Source: Candidatus Tenderia electrophaga
GTDB taxonomy: Bacteria > Pseudomonadota > Gammaproteobacteria > Tenderiales > Tenderiaceae
Assembly: GCA_001447805.1 (NCBI GenBank)
Contig: CP013099.1
Coordinates: forward strand, 2,799,181-2,863,180
DNA length: 64,000 bases
Reading direction: 5' to 3'
Position numbers and translations under genes: made by a program. Positions 20,486-29,541 of the stretch are shown here, one piece after another; positions within the stretch are counted from its first letter, which is position 1, and each line of letters opens with the position of its first letter. The notes beneath the pieces were generated by a model. It was not told the origin of the DNA. It searched no databases and saw nothing but the letters and a program-made list of their open reading frames with translations.

Positions 20486-21013
20486 TCATCCCAGGCGCCA
20501 GCGGCGCAGAATTTCGTACCGGGCCCCGTCGGGCAGCAAGGTCGAGCGCACCAAAACGAACGCCTTTACCGGCCAGACCTGGACCTCGGCCTGCAGCCGA
20601 CCGGGATTGCGCTTGAGCTTACGCGCCAAGGTCAAATGGGCCTGGTACGGGCGGGTATCCACCTCCAGACCGCAGGCCCGCGCGGCGCGACGCAAGGCCT
20701 CGACCAGCTGCTGCAGGGCGGGCGGGGTCTCATGCGGCCCCCACCACAGCACTTGAGGCCGGCGCCAATGGCCGAAACGCGCCAATCTCAGCTCGAAAGC
20801 CGGGGCGTGAATGGCATCCACTTTGGCCGCCAGGGCCCGGCGCGTCTCGGGGTCGACCTGGCCCAGATAAAGCAAGGTGAGATGTAGATTCTGCGGCGGC
20901 ACCCGCCGACCATTACCGGACGGCAGCAGCTGTTGCGCCAAAGCAGCCCAGCCATGCTGCTGCTGGGCCGTGGGCCAGAGGGCAAAAAATAAGCGCTCGT
21001 GCTCAGCCGTCAT
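20486..21013 (-). CDS. thpR: RNA 2',3'-cyclic phosphodiesterase
   Basis: The 175-residue 2H phosphoesterase opens 2',3'-cyclic phosphates to 2'-phosphates. The two HxTx motifs are HLTLLYLG and HLTLARK. The N-terminus RLFFALWPT is typical. The open frame extends 59 codons further upstream, but that part only shadows the CinA-type gene; ATG 21013 fits the family start and overlaps that gene by 11 bases. Confidence 0.92.
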   Translation of the reverse strand: MTAEHERLFFALWPTAQQQHGWAALAQQLLPSGNGRRVPPQNLHLTLLYLGQVDPETRRALAAKVDAIHAPAFELRLARFGHWRRPQVLWWGPHETPPALQQLVEALRRAARACGLEVDTRPYQAHLTLARKLKRNPGRLQAEVQVWPVKAFVLVRSTLLPDGARYEILRRWRLG

Positions 21014-21491
21014 CCGCCAGCAAATCGAGCACGCCCTGCAGGGCGATGGCGACGGCCTGGCGCCGCACCGCCTCGCGATCGCCACCCAGATGTTCGGTGC
21101 GGCTGATCGGTTCACCGCCGCTGCGGGCCCAGCCGAAGCAGACCGTACCCACCGGTTTCTGCGGCGAGCCGCCGCTGGGGCCGGCCACACCGCTGACCGC
21201 CAAGGCCACCTGGGCGCGGCTGTGCGTCAGGGCGCCGGCGGCCATCTCGCGCACCGTCTGTTCGGAGACGGCGCCGTCCTGCGCCAGGGTGTCCTGAGAC
21301 ACCCCCAGCATCTCGTGCTTGGCGTTGTTGGTATAGGTGACAAAGCCGCGCTCGAAGGAGCTGGAGCTGCCGGGTACGGCGGTCAATGTCTGCGCCACCC
21401 AGCCGCCGGTGCAGGATTCCGCCGTGCTCAGCATCAAGCCCAAATGATCCAGGCGTTCGCCGACGGCCCTCGCCAACTCCACCAATTCCAT
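21003..21491 (-). CDS. pncC: CinA-family nicotinamide-nucleotide amidohydrolase
   Basis: The protein (162 residues from this start) matches the stand-alone CinA C-terminal domain, which hydrolyses NMN to nicotinic acid mononucleotide. STAESCTGGWVAQTLT, GFVTYTNNAKHEMLGV and GVAGPSGGSPQKPVGTV are the three diagnostic motifs. ATG 21491 has GGAG eight bases upstream; an ATG at 21512 is in frame but lacks one. The CinA gene often sits next to recA. With pncA at 7534, this window holds two pyridine-nucleotide salvage enzymes. Confidence 0.9.
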   Translation of the reverse strand: MELVELARAVGERLDHLGLMLSTAESCTGGWVAQTLTAVPGSSSSFERGFVTYTNNAKHEMLGVSQDTLAQDGAVSEQTVREMAAGALTHSRAQVALAVSGVAGPSGGSPQKPVGTVCFGWARSGGEPISRTEHLGGDREAVRRQAVAIALQGVLDLLADDG

Positions 21492-21604
21492 TGCTTCGTC
21501 TCCGTGTGCCATGAAGTTTTGTGAATTTCACAGGATAGGGTAGGATACGCAGCCTTGCCGTTTGCCTCGACACGCGTAATTTATTGTCTCAACACAACCC
21601 GCCC

Positions 21605-22471
21605 ATGTCACTGTCCGACCGTTTAATTGCCCTGATACAGTATCCCCTGCCGCATCATCTGTTATCCAAGCTGATGTATCTGGCCACCCGGATCCGCTGG
21701 CGGCCACTCAAAAACGCCATGATCCGCTTCGTCATTAAGCATTTCAATGTCGACATGAGCCTGGCCCAACGACCGTCGCCGCACGACTACGCCAGCTTTA
21801 ATGATTTCTTCACCCGCGCCCTACGACCGGAGGCCCGCCCCATCGCCCCCGCCGCGGATGCCATCGCCTGCCCGGTGGACGGCACCATTAGCCAGGTCGG
21901 CCCGATCCAGGAGGGCCGCATCTTCCAGGCCAAAGGTCATGATTACAGCCTCGAGGCCCTGGTCGGCGGGCTGCAGCACCTGCGCGACTGTTTCGCCGAC
22001 GGCCAGTCCGCCACCATCTATCTATCGCCGCGGGATTACCATCGCATCCACATGCCCCTGGACGGCGTATTGCGCGAAACCGTCTACCTGCCCGGCCGGC
22101 TGTTCAGTGTCAATGCCGCCACCACCCGGGCCATCCCCGGGCTGTTCGCGCGCAACGAGCGCTTGGTGACCGTCTTTGACACGGCACAGGGGCCGATGGC
22201 GGTGATCCTGGTGGGGGCCATCTTTGTCGCCGGCATCGAAACGGTATGGCACGGCGATTATGGCGATAAGACCTTCCGCCCCTTTGAACATCATCGCGCC
22301 CCCGAGCTGCCGCCACTGTCTTTAAAGAAGGGGGAGGAACTGGGGCGCTTCAATATGGGGTCGACGGTCATCCTACTGTTCCCGCCGGGCACAGTGCGCT
22401 GGCAGGAAACCCTGCGGGCGGAACAGACGGTGGTCATGGGACAAAGGCTGGGCCGCATCGGCACGCCTTAG
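21605..22471 (+). CDS. psd: Phosphatidylserine decarboxylase proenzyme
   Basis: The 288-residue proenzyme makes phosphatidylethanolamine at the inner membrane. The self-cleavage motif is FNMGSTVILLF near the C-terminus (LGST in most relatives, MGST here), with the pyruvoyl-forming Ser after Gly. PSPHDYASFNDFFTRALRPE and YLSPRDYHRIHMPL are conserved. The ATG at 21605 gives the family-like start MSLSDRLIALIQYPLP; a TTG at 21584 adds seven residues. Neither has a good Shine-Dalgarno. It is divergent from the CinA-type gene. Confidence 0.93.
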   Translation: MSLSDRLIALIQYPLPHHLLSKLMYLATRIRWRPLKNAMIRFVIKHFNVDMSLAQRPSPHDYASFNDFFTRALRPEARPIAPAADAIACPVDGTISQVGPIQEGRIFQAKGHDYSLEALVGGLQHLRDCFADGQSATIYLSPRDYHRIHMPLDGVLRETVYLPGRLFSVNAATTRAIPGLFARNERLVTVFDTAQGPMAVILVGAIFVAGIETVWHGDYGDKTFRPFEHHRAPELPPLSLKKGEELGRFNMGSTVILLFPPGTVRWQETLRAEQTVVMGQRLGRIGTP

Positions 22472-22497
22472 ATGCGTTGCGCCGCGCACGCCGGCGC

Positions 22498-22806
22498 TCA
22501 GCTCTGCAACACCTCGCGCAATGACCGGAATGAGGAGATATCCAATTCCTCGAACATCACCCCGATGCCTTCGCCGGTCGCCCGGGCCACCTTGCCCGGC
22601 ACCTTGTATTTGGTGCAGCGCCCCGGCTCACCGAGACGAAACACCAAATCGATGGGCGCATTGACGCTCGGCTGCAATTGCTGCACCTCGACGAATGCAC
22701 CGTTCAGACTGATATCCCGTGTCTGACAATTCACCACTTCTATATCCTTATAACGCAGGTCGACGCTGACATGGACGGGTCGCCTTGCGGCCCAACGCTT
22801 CTCCAT
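22498..22806 (-). CDS. PilZ-domain protein
   Basis: The 102-residue protein is a single PilZ domain. An N-terminal RRPVHVSVDLRY stands in for the RxxxR arm and DISLNGAFVEV matches the (D/N)xSxxG motif; together these bind cyclic di-GMP. The RxxxR spacing is weak (KRWAARRPV), so binding is likely but not certain. ATG 22806 has GGAG nine bases upstream and is preferred over a TTG five codons earlier. Its target is unknown. Confidence 0.8.
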   Translation of the reverse strand: MEKRWAARRPVHVSVDLRYKDIEVVNCQTRDISLNGAFVEVQQLQPSVNAPIDLVFRLGEPGRCTKYKVPGKVARATGEGIGVMFEELDISSFRSLREVLQS

Positions 22807-23102
22807 AAGACTTATCTCCAAGGCCCGTTATTTTTATTATTCATATTCGAACACCCGGATACAGAATAGTAAATAGGTATTTATTATGAGCCGCTTAGCG
22901 CAAGATAGTGATGCAATTAGTGGGCCGACTATGCAGTACTTCGGCGATAATTTCGATATACACTTTTTTCCCTAACCGAATCATGAGATTGTCATTAACT
23001 GAGTACGCAGGTCGCGGCGCGCGCGATCGAAATGCACTTCAGTACATCACTATATTGTTAACAATTTCGACAGTCCCCGACGCGCCCGCATTTCTCGCCG
23101 GG
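22807..23102. other. AT-rich intergenic region
   Basis: About 300 bases between the PilZ gene and epmA, clearly more AT-rich than the flanks. I see no gene, tRNA or strong terminator. Confidence 0.4.
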
Positions 23103-24077
23103 CTAACTGCGCTCGATGGGAAAGCTCACCACCTCGGCGATACAATCCGTCTCTGCCGCCAGCATCAGCAAACGATCCAGCCCTAATGCCACACCGGCGC
23201 AATCAGGTAAGCCGTGCTGCAAGGCGTGGATCAGGGTTTCGTCCATGGGGACCTCGGCCAGGCCGTGACGCCGCCGCTGGTGCCGATCCTGTTCGAAACG
23301 GCGGCGCTGTTCGGCGGCGTCAGCGAGTTCATGGAAGCCATTGGCCAGTTCTACCCCGTCGACATACAACTCGAAGCGCTGCGCCCGCGGCGGATCATTC
23401 CCATCCAGGCGCGCCAGCATGGCCTGTGAGGCGGGGAAATCATGAATGAACACGGCACCCGGGCCCAAGCGCGGCTCGAGGATGTGCGTTAGGATCAGGG
23501 CCAACCAATCGTCGCGCGTGGTCTCATCCAGATTGACGTTGACGCCGTGCTCACGCAGACAGGCGCGCGCCTGATCGACGCTGAGGCGGAATACATCCAG
23601 GCCCAGCGCCTGCTCAAATAAGGCCTCATAGCTCATGCGTCTGGCCGGGCCGGTGTGCAGCAAGGCGTCGATCAGGGCCTCCACCTCATCCATTAAGCCG
23701 TGGTGATCAACGCCGGGCCGGTACCACTCCAGCAAGGAGAACTCCGGGTTGTGGCGGCGCCCCGCTTCGCCGTTACGAAACGCCTTGCAGATTTGATAGA
23801 TAGGCCCGCTGCCGGCGGCCAGCAGGCGCTTCATGGCGAATTCAGGCGAGGTCTGCAGATACAGGTCGCATCCCTGCGGGGCATGAGGGCCGTGATAGCG
23901 GCAGGCGAAACTGTCCAGATGGGGATCGGTGGCGGCGGCGGCGCCAAGCAGCGGTGTCTCCACCTCCATCACCGAGCGCGCCGAAAAAAAGGCCCGAATC
24001 TCGGCCAAGATGCGGGCGCGCAATTGTAAATTTTCCCGCGGCGCTGAGGGCCGCCAGTCGCGCGGCGGCGTCACCAC
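23103..24077 (-). CDS. epmA: EF-P--(R)-beta-lysine ligase
   Basis: The 324-residue protein is a class II lysyl-tRNA-synthetase paralogue that attaches beta-lysine to EF-P. Motif 2 is around FRNGEAGRRHNPEFSLLEWYRPG, and the C-terminal motif 3 is GVALGLDRLLML. It lacks the tRNA anticodon-binding domain, as expected. The start is a GTG three bases after the efp stop, so the two are co-translated. Confidence 0.96.
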   Translation of the reverse strand: MVTPPRDWRPSAPRENLQLRARILAEIRAFFSARSVMEVETPLLGAAAATDPHLDSFACRYHGPHAPQGCDLYLQTSPEFAMKRLLAAGSGPIYQICKAFRNGEAGRRHNPEFSLLEWYRPGVDHHGLMDEVEALIDALLHTGPARRMSYEALFEQALGLDVFRLSVDQARACLREHGVNVNLDETTRDDWLALILTHILEPRLGPGAVFIHDFPASQAMLARLDGNDPPRAQRFELYVDGVELANGFHELADAAEQRRRFEQDRHQRRRHGLAEVPMDETLIHALQHGLPDCAGVALGLDRLLMLAAETDCIAEVVSFPIERS

Positions 24078-24080
24078 GCT

Positions 24081-24650
24081 CTACTCCTTGGCGCGGGAGA
24101 CGTATTCGCCGCTGCGGGTGTCGATCTTGAGCACATCGCCGACATCGATGAACAGCGGCACGCGCACCACGGCACCGGTCTCCAGCGTGGCCGGCTTGCC
24201 GCCGCCGCCTGAGGTGTCGCCGCGCACACCGGGATCGGTGTCGGTGACTTCCAGAATGGCAAAGTTGGGCGGGGTCACCGCCAGCGGTACGTTGTCCCAC
24301 AGGGTGACGGTGCACATCTCTTCGCCCTTGATCCACTGCGCCGCATCGCCAACGGCCTCGGTGCTGGCGGCATACTGTTCAAAGGTGTCTGGCACCATGA
24401 AGTGAAAAAACTCACCGTCGTTGTAGAGATACTGCATCTCGGTATCGAGGACGTCGGCGGACTCCACCGTCTCATTGGATTTGAAGGTACGCTCGACGAC
24501 ACGGCCGGTCTTGAGATTGCGGATCTTGACGCGATTGAAGGCCTGGCCCTTGCCCGGCTTAACGAACTCATTTTCGACAATGGTACAGGGATCATTGTCG
24601 ATCATGATTTTCAGTCCGCTCTTGAATTCGTTTGTGCTATAAGTCGCCAT
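24081..24650 (-). CDS. efp: Elongation factor P
   Basis: The 189-residue, three-domain factor relieves ribosome stalling at polyproline. The modified Lys is K34 in VKPGKGQAF, and the C-terminus has the conserved [17 protein letters not shown]34 with both epmA and epmB adjacent implies beta-lysylation, as in E. coli, rather than rhamnosylation. It is transcribed with epmA and divergently from epmB. Confidence 0.97.
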   Translation of the reverse strand: MATYSTNEFKSGLKIMIDNDPCTIVENEFVKPGKGQAFNRVKIRNLKTGRVVERTFKSNETVESADVLDTEMQYLYNDGEFFHFMVPDTFEQYAASTEAVGDAAQWIKGEEMCTVTLWDNVPLAVTPPNFAILEVTDTDPGVRGDTSGGGGKPATLETGAVVRVPLFIDVGDVLKIDTRSGEYVSRAKE

Positions 24651-24744
24651 ATCGTCCTCGTTTTCTCAAACTGATCAGCCGGGCTATACTGCCCGTCAAG
24701 CTGAGCGCCCGCAAAAGCGCGTTATTTTAGACAATATTCACGCC

Positions 24745-25749
24745 ATGTTACAGCATAAACTCATTCCCGCCGCGCGGCACAACTGGCAACGGCAAATGGC
24801 CGAGGCGGTGCGCGATCCCGCCGAACTCCTGACATTGCTGGAATTACCGCACGATTTGCTGCCCGTCAGCGCCGCGGCGGCGCGCCAATTCGCCCTGCGG
24901 GTGCCGCGCGGCTTCGTGGCGCGCATGAAAAAGGGTGACCCGAACGACCCCCTGTTGCGTCAGGTGCTACCCCTGGACGCCGAGATGCGACAGGCACCCG
25001 GTTTCGATCGCGACCCGGTGGGCGATCACGCCGCCGTCGTGCAACCGGGCCTGCTGCAAAAATATCAAGGCCGGGTGCTGGTGATGACCACCGCCGCCTG
25101 CGGCATCCACTGCCGTTATTGTTTTCGCCGCCATTTCCCCTATCAGGAACAGGCCGCCCGGCCATCGCGCTGGCAAGCCATCTGCGACACCATCGCCGCC
25201 GACACATCCATCCACGAAGTCATCTTGAGCGGCGGCGATCCGCTTTCTTTGGCGGACGCCCAATTGACCCAACTGGTGCAGGGCTTGGAACAGATCCCGC
25301 ATCTGAAACGGCTGCGCATTCACAGCCGTCAGCCCGTCGTGTTGCCGCAACGCGTCGATGATGCGCTGCTAAGCTGGCTGGGTCACTGCAAGCTCAAGAC
25401 CGTCATGGTCATCCATTGCAATCATGCCAATGAGATTGACGCCTCGGTACGCAGGGCCTTGGCAAAATTGCAAGCCATTGGCGTCCCGCTGTTCAATCAA
25501 GCCGTGCTGCTACGTGGGGTGAATGATGATGTGACGCAACTGTATCGTCTGAGTGAGACGCTGTTCGAGTCCGGGGTAATGCCCTACTACCTGCATCTAC
25601 TGGACAAGGTGCAGGGCGCGGTCCATTTTGAAGTCGACAGGCAAACGGCCCAGGCGCTGGTCATGCAACTGCGCCGCCGGCTGCCCGGCTATCTGGTGCC
25701 GCGTTTGGTGGAGGAAGTGGCACAGGCGGCTTACAAACAGCCGCTGTAG
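24745..25749 (+). CDS. epmB: EF-P beta-lysylation protein (lysine 2,3-aminomutase-like)
   Basis: The 334-residue radical SAM enzyme converts L-alpha-lysine to (R)-beta-lysine for EF-P. The iron-sulfur motif CGIHCRYCFRR (CxxxCxxC) is near residue 115, followed by GGDPLSLAD. It lacks the C-terminal extension of clostridial aminomutases. The 94-base gap to efp holds both divergent promoters. Confidence 0.95.
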   Translation: MLQHKLIPAARHNWQRQMAEAVRDPAELLTLLELPHDLLPVSAAAARQFALRVPRGFVARMKKGDPNDPLLRQVLPLDAEMRQAPGFDRDPVGDHAAVVQPGLLQKYQGRVLVMTTAACGIHCRYCFRRHFPYQEQAARPSRWQAICDTIAADTSIHEVILSGGDPLSLADAQLTQLVQGLEQIPHLKRLRIHSRQPVVLPQRVDDALLSWLGHCKLKTVMVIHCNHANEIDASVRRALAKLQAIGVPLFNQAVLLRGVNDDVTQLYRLSETLFESGVMPYYLHLLDKVQGAVHFEVDRQTAQALVMQLRRRLPGYLVPRLVEEVAQAAYKQPL

Positions 25750-25755
25750 ACTGGA

Positions 25756-27537
25756 TCAAGGCTGTTTTTTCTTGTCGTGCTTGTCATCGTCGTCTGCGGC
25801 AATATCGCCGAAACCGCCCAGGCCGTCTAGTCCATCGTCCTCGTCCAGGCTGGCCAGCTGCGCCAATAATTCATCTTCGTCGATGTCCGTGCCGTCGCCC
25901 GCCTGGGCTTGAGGCGCTGTCGCCGAAGGTGTCTCTTCTTCCATCACCGCCTCGCCAAGCAGTTCGTCGGCGGCGGAGGCTTCAGCCTCGGACACCACGA
26001 TGTCTTCGTCCTTGGACAGATCGATCACCGGGCCGCGGGCCTCCTTCCCGCCAGGTGCATCGGCGGCATCGGCCGGTTTTTCCTTAATCTGTTGCTGCTG
26101 GCGCTGCGCGGCGCTTTCCTCGGCCATGGCATGAAGGACCACATCCTCCAATGACTGGTCATCATTGACGCCCATCTCGCGCAATAGGCCGGCTTCGTTT
26201 TTGGGTTCAGCTTCGGGTTCAGCTTCGGGTTCAGCTTCGGGTTCAGCTTCGGGTTCAGCTTCGGGCTCGGCTTCGGGCTCGGCTTCGGGCTCGGCTTCGG
26301 GCTCGGCTTCGGGCTCGGCTTCGGGCTCGGCTTCGGGCTCGGCTTCGGGCTCGGCTTCGGGCTCGGCTTCGGGTTCAGCTTCGGGTTCAGCTTCGGGCTC
26401 GGCTTCGGGCTCGGCTTCGGGCTCGGCTTCGGGCTCGGCTTCGGGCTCGGCTTCGGGCTCGGCTTCGGGTTCAGCTTCGGGCTCGGCTTCGGGCTCGGCT
26501 TCGGGCTCGGCTTCGGGCTCGGCTTCGGGCTCGGCTTCGGGCTCGGCTTCGGGCTCGGCTTCGGGCTCGGCTTCGGGCTCGGCTTCGGGCTCGGCTTCGG
26601 GCTCGGCTTCGGGCTCGGCTTCGGGTTCAGCTTCGGGTTCAGCTTCGGGTTCAGCTTCGGGTTCAGCTTCGGGTTCAGCTTCGGGCTCGGCTTCGGGCTC
26701 GGCTTCGGGCTCGGCTTCGGGCTCGGCTTCGGGCTCGGCTTCGGGCTCGGCTTCGGGCTCGGCTTCGGGCTCGGCTTCGGGCTCGAGCGTGGCCCCTGAT
26801 TCAGACTCAGCCTGCTCTGAAACAGCCGCTTCTTGGCCCACTGTTTCAACTGCGTCCGTCGCGGCTTCGGACACATTCTCGGCCGCAGGCGGCACGCCGG
26901 CTGCGGCAGGCGCTTCTTTCTCGCCCTTGGCCGCCGAGCCGGTCATGCCCCCCGGCCGGAAGGCTTGGCTGTATTCAGCCATGGCCTGCTCGATCTCGTT
27001 ATAGGCCTGCCCCAGTTCTTTGGACAAACGCTGATTCTCGTTTTTCAGGTTCTCCACTTCGGAGGCGAGCTTGTGACCGTCTTCTTCCAGCCGCTGCAGT
27101 TGTTGTTGCATCGCTTCCGAGAAATCGGCCTCCTCGCCCTCAACCCGGTCACGCATCAGGGCGACTAAGTCCATATAGGACGAAGTATGTTCGTGCAGCA
27201 GCTTGTCCAGAGTCTTCAGGGCGCTGGAGTTGCGCTGCATGTACATTTCGACCAGGCGGTTGTAAAACTTATTTTCCTTGTCCACCCATTCCTGAGCCAA
27301 GTCCCTATTGCTGCCGTCTTCGTCTTCGCCGTCGGCGCCGGTCTTGCTGAGCAGTTGTTCAAACGTCGCTTTGCGCTCAGGGACGTTGTGTTCCAAACGT
27401 CCCTGCAGGGTTGCGGCCGCTTGCTTGTCGCGCTTTTTCAACTTTATGAAATACACCGCCGCGACAACAATCACCACCAGCAAGGCGAGTATCACCTCGC
27501 CCATCAGGATGAGGATAGTCGGATCAATCGTTATCAT
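25756..27537 (-). CDS. Membrane-anchored protein with 49 tandem EAEP repeats
   Basis: The product is about 593 residues. An N-terminal membrane helix (about 5-33, [16 protein letters not shown]) is followed by a mostly helical, coiled-coil-like region (to about 200, [20 protein letters not shown]). A very acidic, Pro-rich stretch of roughly 196 residues made only of Glu-Ala-Glu-Pro repeats follows, then an acidic C-terminal tail with short helices. It recalls the spacer regions of polar-hub or tether proteins such as FimV-like proteins, but I recognise no defined domain. ATG 27537 lies inside the upstream vWA gene (14-base overlap). Repeat copy number probably varies between strains. Confidence 0.8.
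   Translation of the reverse strand: MITIDPTILILMGEVILALLVVIVVAAVYFIKLKKRDKQAAATLQGRLEHNVPERKATFEQLLSKTGADGEDEDGSNRDLAQEWVDKENKFYNRLVEMYMQRNSSALKTLDKLLHEHTSSYMDLVALMRDRVEGEEADFSEAMQQQLQRLEEDGHKLASEVENLKNENQRLSKELGQAYNEIEQAMAEYSQAFRPGGMTGSAAKGEKEAPAAAGVPPAAENVSEAATDAVETVGQEAAVSEQAESESGATLEPEAEPEAEPEAEPEAEPEAEPEAEPEAEPEAEPEAEPEAEPEAEPEAEPEAEPEAEPEAEPEAEPEAEPEAEPEAEPEAEPEAEPEAEPEAEPEAEPEAEPEAEPEAEPEAEPEAEPEAEPEAEPEAEPEAEPEAEPEAEPEAEPEAEPEAEPEAEPEAEPEAEPEAEPEAEPEAEPEAEPEAEPEAEPEAEPKNEAGLLREMGVNDDQSLEDVVLHAMAEESAAQRQQQQIKEKPADAADAPGGKEARGPVIDLSKDEDIVVSEAEASAADELLGEAVMEEETPSATAPQAQAGDGTDIDEDELLAQLASLDEDDGLDGLGGFGDIAADDDDKHDKKKQP
26199..26786. repeat. 49 tandem 12-bp units encoding EAEP
   Basis: The plus strand consists of units CTTCGGGTTCAG (T type) and CTTCGGGCTCGG (C type), the first unit slightly divergent. 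In order they read 5T-9C-2T-6C-1T-12C-5T-9C. The block 5T-9C (168 bp) occurs at both ends, which suggests a segmental duplication inside the array. All units keep the reading frame. Confidence 0.93.
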
Positions 27538-29410
27538 CGTCGCCCCCTTTTTCCTCGGCGTCCTCTGCATCGTCCTGTTTCGGCTTGGGTGTACGGAACC
27601 ATTTGCGGTAAACAAAGAAGGCAATACCGATCAGCAATGCATTGACACCGATGATCTTGGCCGCCACCAGCATCCAATTCGGCGATTCCTCTTCGGCTGC
27701 ATCCTCAGCGGAGGCCTCATCCTCCGGCGCTGCTTCGGCGTCGGTCGAATCTTCAGCAACAGGCTCTGCGCCGGTATCTTCCGCGGCTTTCTCAACGACC
27801 GGTTTGGCATCGGCCGGCGTCTCATCGGGCTCATCAAAGGCCACGTCCTTAGAGCCGCTGCCGAGTTCGAAACTGCCGAGCTGGTACAGGCCCGGGCGCC
27901 CGTCCTGGCGTTCCGCCTGCACCTCGATTTCAAGCTGATAAATATCACCGGCGCTGACCTTCATATCCAGCCGCCATTCACTCGGTCCGGTGCGCGGAAT
28001 CGTCACCGACTTGGCCGCCCCGCCCTGTTTCGCCACCGTGGCGTCGATGAGCATGGAATCGGGTTTGATGAGTTCTGCGAAGGGCACCAGGCTGAGCGAG
28101 TATTGCGCCGGATCACCCGCCGCTTCTTCCTTGACGGTCACCGCCACGGGCTTGTCCACCACCTTCACGGTGTCGCGCTTGGAACGCTTGAAGGTCATCC
28201 CGTCGACCACTAACTCGTATTCATATTCGCCCGGGGCGAGTTCACCGCCCACCTTGGTACTGAAACGGCCGTCATGGGCGCTGCGATCGATGCCCGTGCC
28301 GTCGTCTTCGACCGGGATTTGTGTCTGCTCACCGCTGCCGGAACGTTCCAAGGTCACGTGGACGAAATCCAGGAATTCCGGGGTGCGAATCACCTCGCCA
28401 TGCTCTTCCAGTTCCACGTAGTAAGGCATGACGTCCTGGCTCATCATCACATTGGGCAGGCGGCTGGCGCGCACCTTGAGATCGGTGACCACCATAACGC
28501 GGTTGTCCGGATCCAGCTCGGCATCCACGCCCCATTCGCCGGCCATGGGTGCGTCGATGGTGATCAGGTCATAGCGTTCTTCGTGGCGCCAGCGCAGGTT
28601 CTCCGTTTCACTGCGATGATCGACTTTCTCGCCGCTGGGCATGTGCAGTACCGCCGTTTGCGCCCCCGGCTTTTTGAATATCAACAGGGTCAGTTCGCGT
28701 ACCGAGTCATCCACCAGCACACGGTTGTCGGTGAGCGGCAGGGTCTCCACCGGGACGGCCTTTTCAAACAGCTTGAGAAAGATGCGTTCCAGTTGCGAGG
28801 CGTCCTTGGCGACCTCGTTCCACCCTTCCGTGGTGGAGGCAAGCTGACGCAAGAAGGCCTTATCCGCTGCGTCGGAGAGCGCGATGGTGTGGATGGTGGC
28901 ACCGGCGGCTTTGAGTCGCGGCAGGGTCTCATTCAAGATGCGACCGCGGGCTTTTTCATTGGCGCCCGGCGTCTTGGAGATGTCCACTACACCGTCGGTG
29001 AGAAAGATAATGCTGCGCTTGGTGTTGGGGTCCGGCGCCTTCCAATCCCAGGTGGATTTCTCCAGCACACCTTCGATGTTGGTGAACAGCCCCTTGGAGT
29101 TGATCTGGCCGGCGGCCTGGTAGGCCTGCTCTTTCCACACGGCATCCACTTCGCCGTGCTTGACCAGCATATTGACGTACTGACCGAAGGTCCAGACACC
29201 GGCCTGTTGGCCCTCGGGGATGAGTTGGGTGATCAGGCGCAGCGCCGGGATGCGCAGATTGTTGGGATCATTGTCTTTCATGCTGCCCGAGATATCGATC
29301 AGCACGCGCACATCGCTGCGTTCGGGCGCCGGGTCGGCGCCCATGTCTGCGGCAACGGAAACGCTAGTCCACAATCCGAGCGCGAACCACAGCATGAGTC
29401 TAAATTTCAT
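27524..29410 (-). CDS. Von Willebrand factor A domain membrane protein
   Basis: The product is about 628 residues. It has a signal peptide (MKFRLMLWFALGLWTSVSVA) and a vWA domain (about 30-215) with the MIDAS motif DISGSMKDND and FLTDGVVD. Beta-rich domains follow (220-520), then a Glu/Ala/Asp-rich spacer and a C-terminal membrane helix (MLVAAKIIGVNALLIGIAFFVY) with a short charged tail. It should be periplasmic and anchored at its C-terminus. ATG 29410 gives the clean signal peptide. The overlap with the EAEP-repeat gene suggests the two proteins act together at the inner membrane. Confidence 0.83.
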   Translation of the reverse strand: MKFRLMLWFALGLWTSVSVAADMGADPAPERSDVRVLIDISGSMKDNDPNNLRIPALRLITQLIPEGQQAGVWTFGQYVNMLVKHGEVDAVWKEQAYQAAGQINSKGLFTNIEGVLEKSTWDWKAPDPNTKRSIIFLTDGVVDISKTPGANEKARGRILNETLPRLKAAGATIHTIALSDAADKAFLRQLASTTEGWNEVAKDASQLERIFLKLFEKAVPVETLPLTDNRVLVDDSVRELTLLIFKKPGAQTAVLHMPSGEKVDHRSETENLRWRHEERYDLITIDAPMAGEWGVDAELDPDNRVMVVTDLKVRASRLPNVMMSQDVMPYYVELEEHGEVIRTPEFLDFVHVTLERSGSGEQTQIPVEDDGTGIDRSAHDGRFSTKVGGELAPGEYEYELVVDGMTFKRSKRDTVKVVDKPVAVTVKEEAAGDPAQYSLSLVPFAELIKPDSMLIDATVAKQGGAAKSVTIPRTGPSEWRLDMKVSAGDIYQLEIEVQAERQDGRPGLYQLGSFELGSGSKDVAFDEPDETPADAKPVVEKAAEDTGAEPVAEDSTDAEAAPEDEASAEDAAEEESPNWMLVAAKIIGVNALLIGIAFFVYRKWFRTPKPKQDDAEDAEEKGGDDDND

Positions 29411-29541
29411 TTGACTGCTCCACATGAGTCCATTCATACCCCGAGAGGTATCCACCTTCTTTGTCTATCGACCTTTATTAACAATGCTTTAAAGCGGAAT
29501 CTTGCAACAAATCCGCTGCAGGAAAGAGTGCCGCGGAAGGC

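Noticed and set aside
26199-26786. Possible CRISPR array
   Set aside because: Units are contiguous 12-mers without unique spacers and lie in a coding frame.
26025-26876. Minus-strand frame with Lys-Pro-Ser-Pro repeats
   Set aside because: Second frame of the same array, kept open only because the 12-bp unit has no stop in any frame.
26165-27004. Plus-strand 279-codon frame with Gly-Ser-Ala-Ser repeats over the minisatellite
   Set aside because: It is the antisense reading of the 12-bp array; no ribosome-binding site, and the minus-strand frame has a membrane anchor, coiled coil and meaningful ends.
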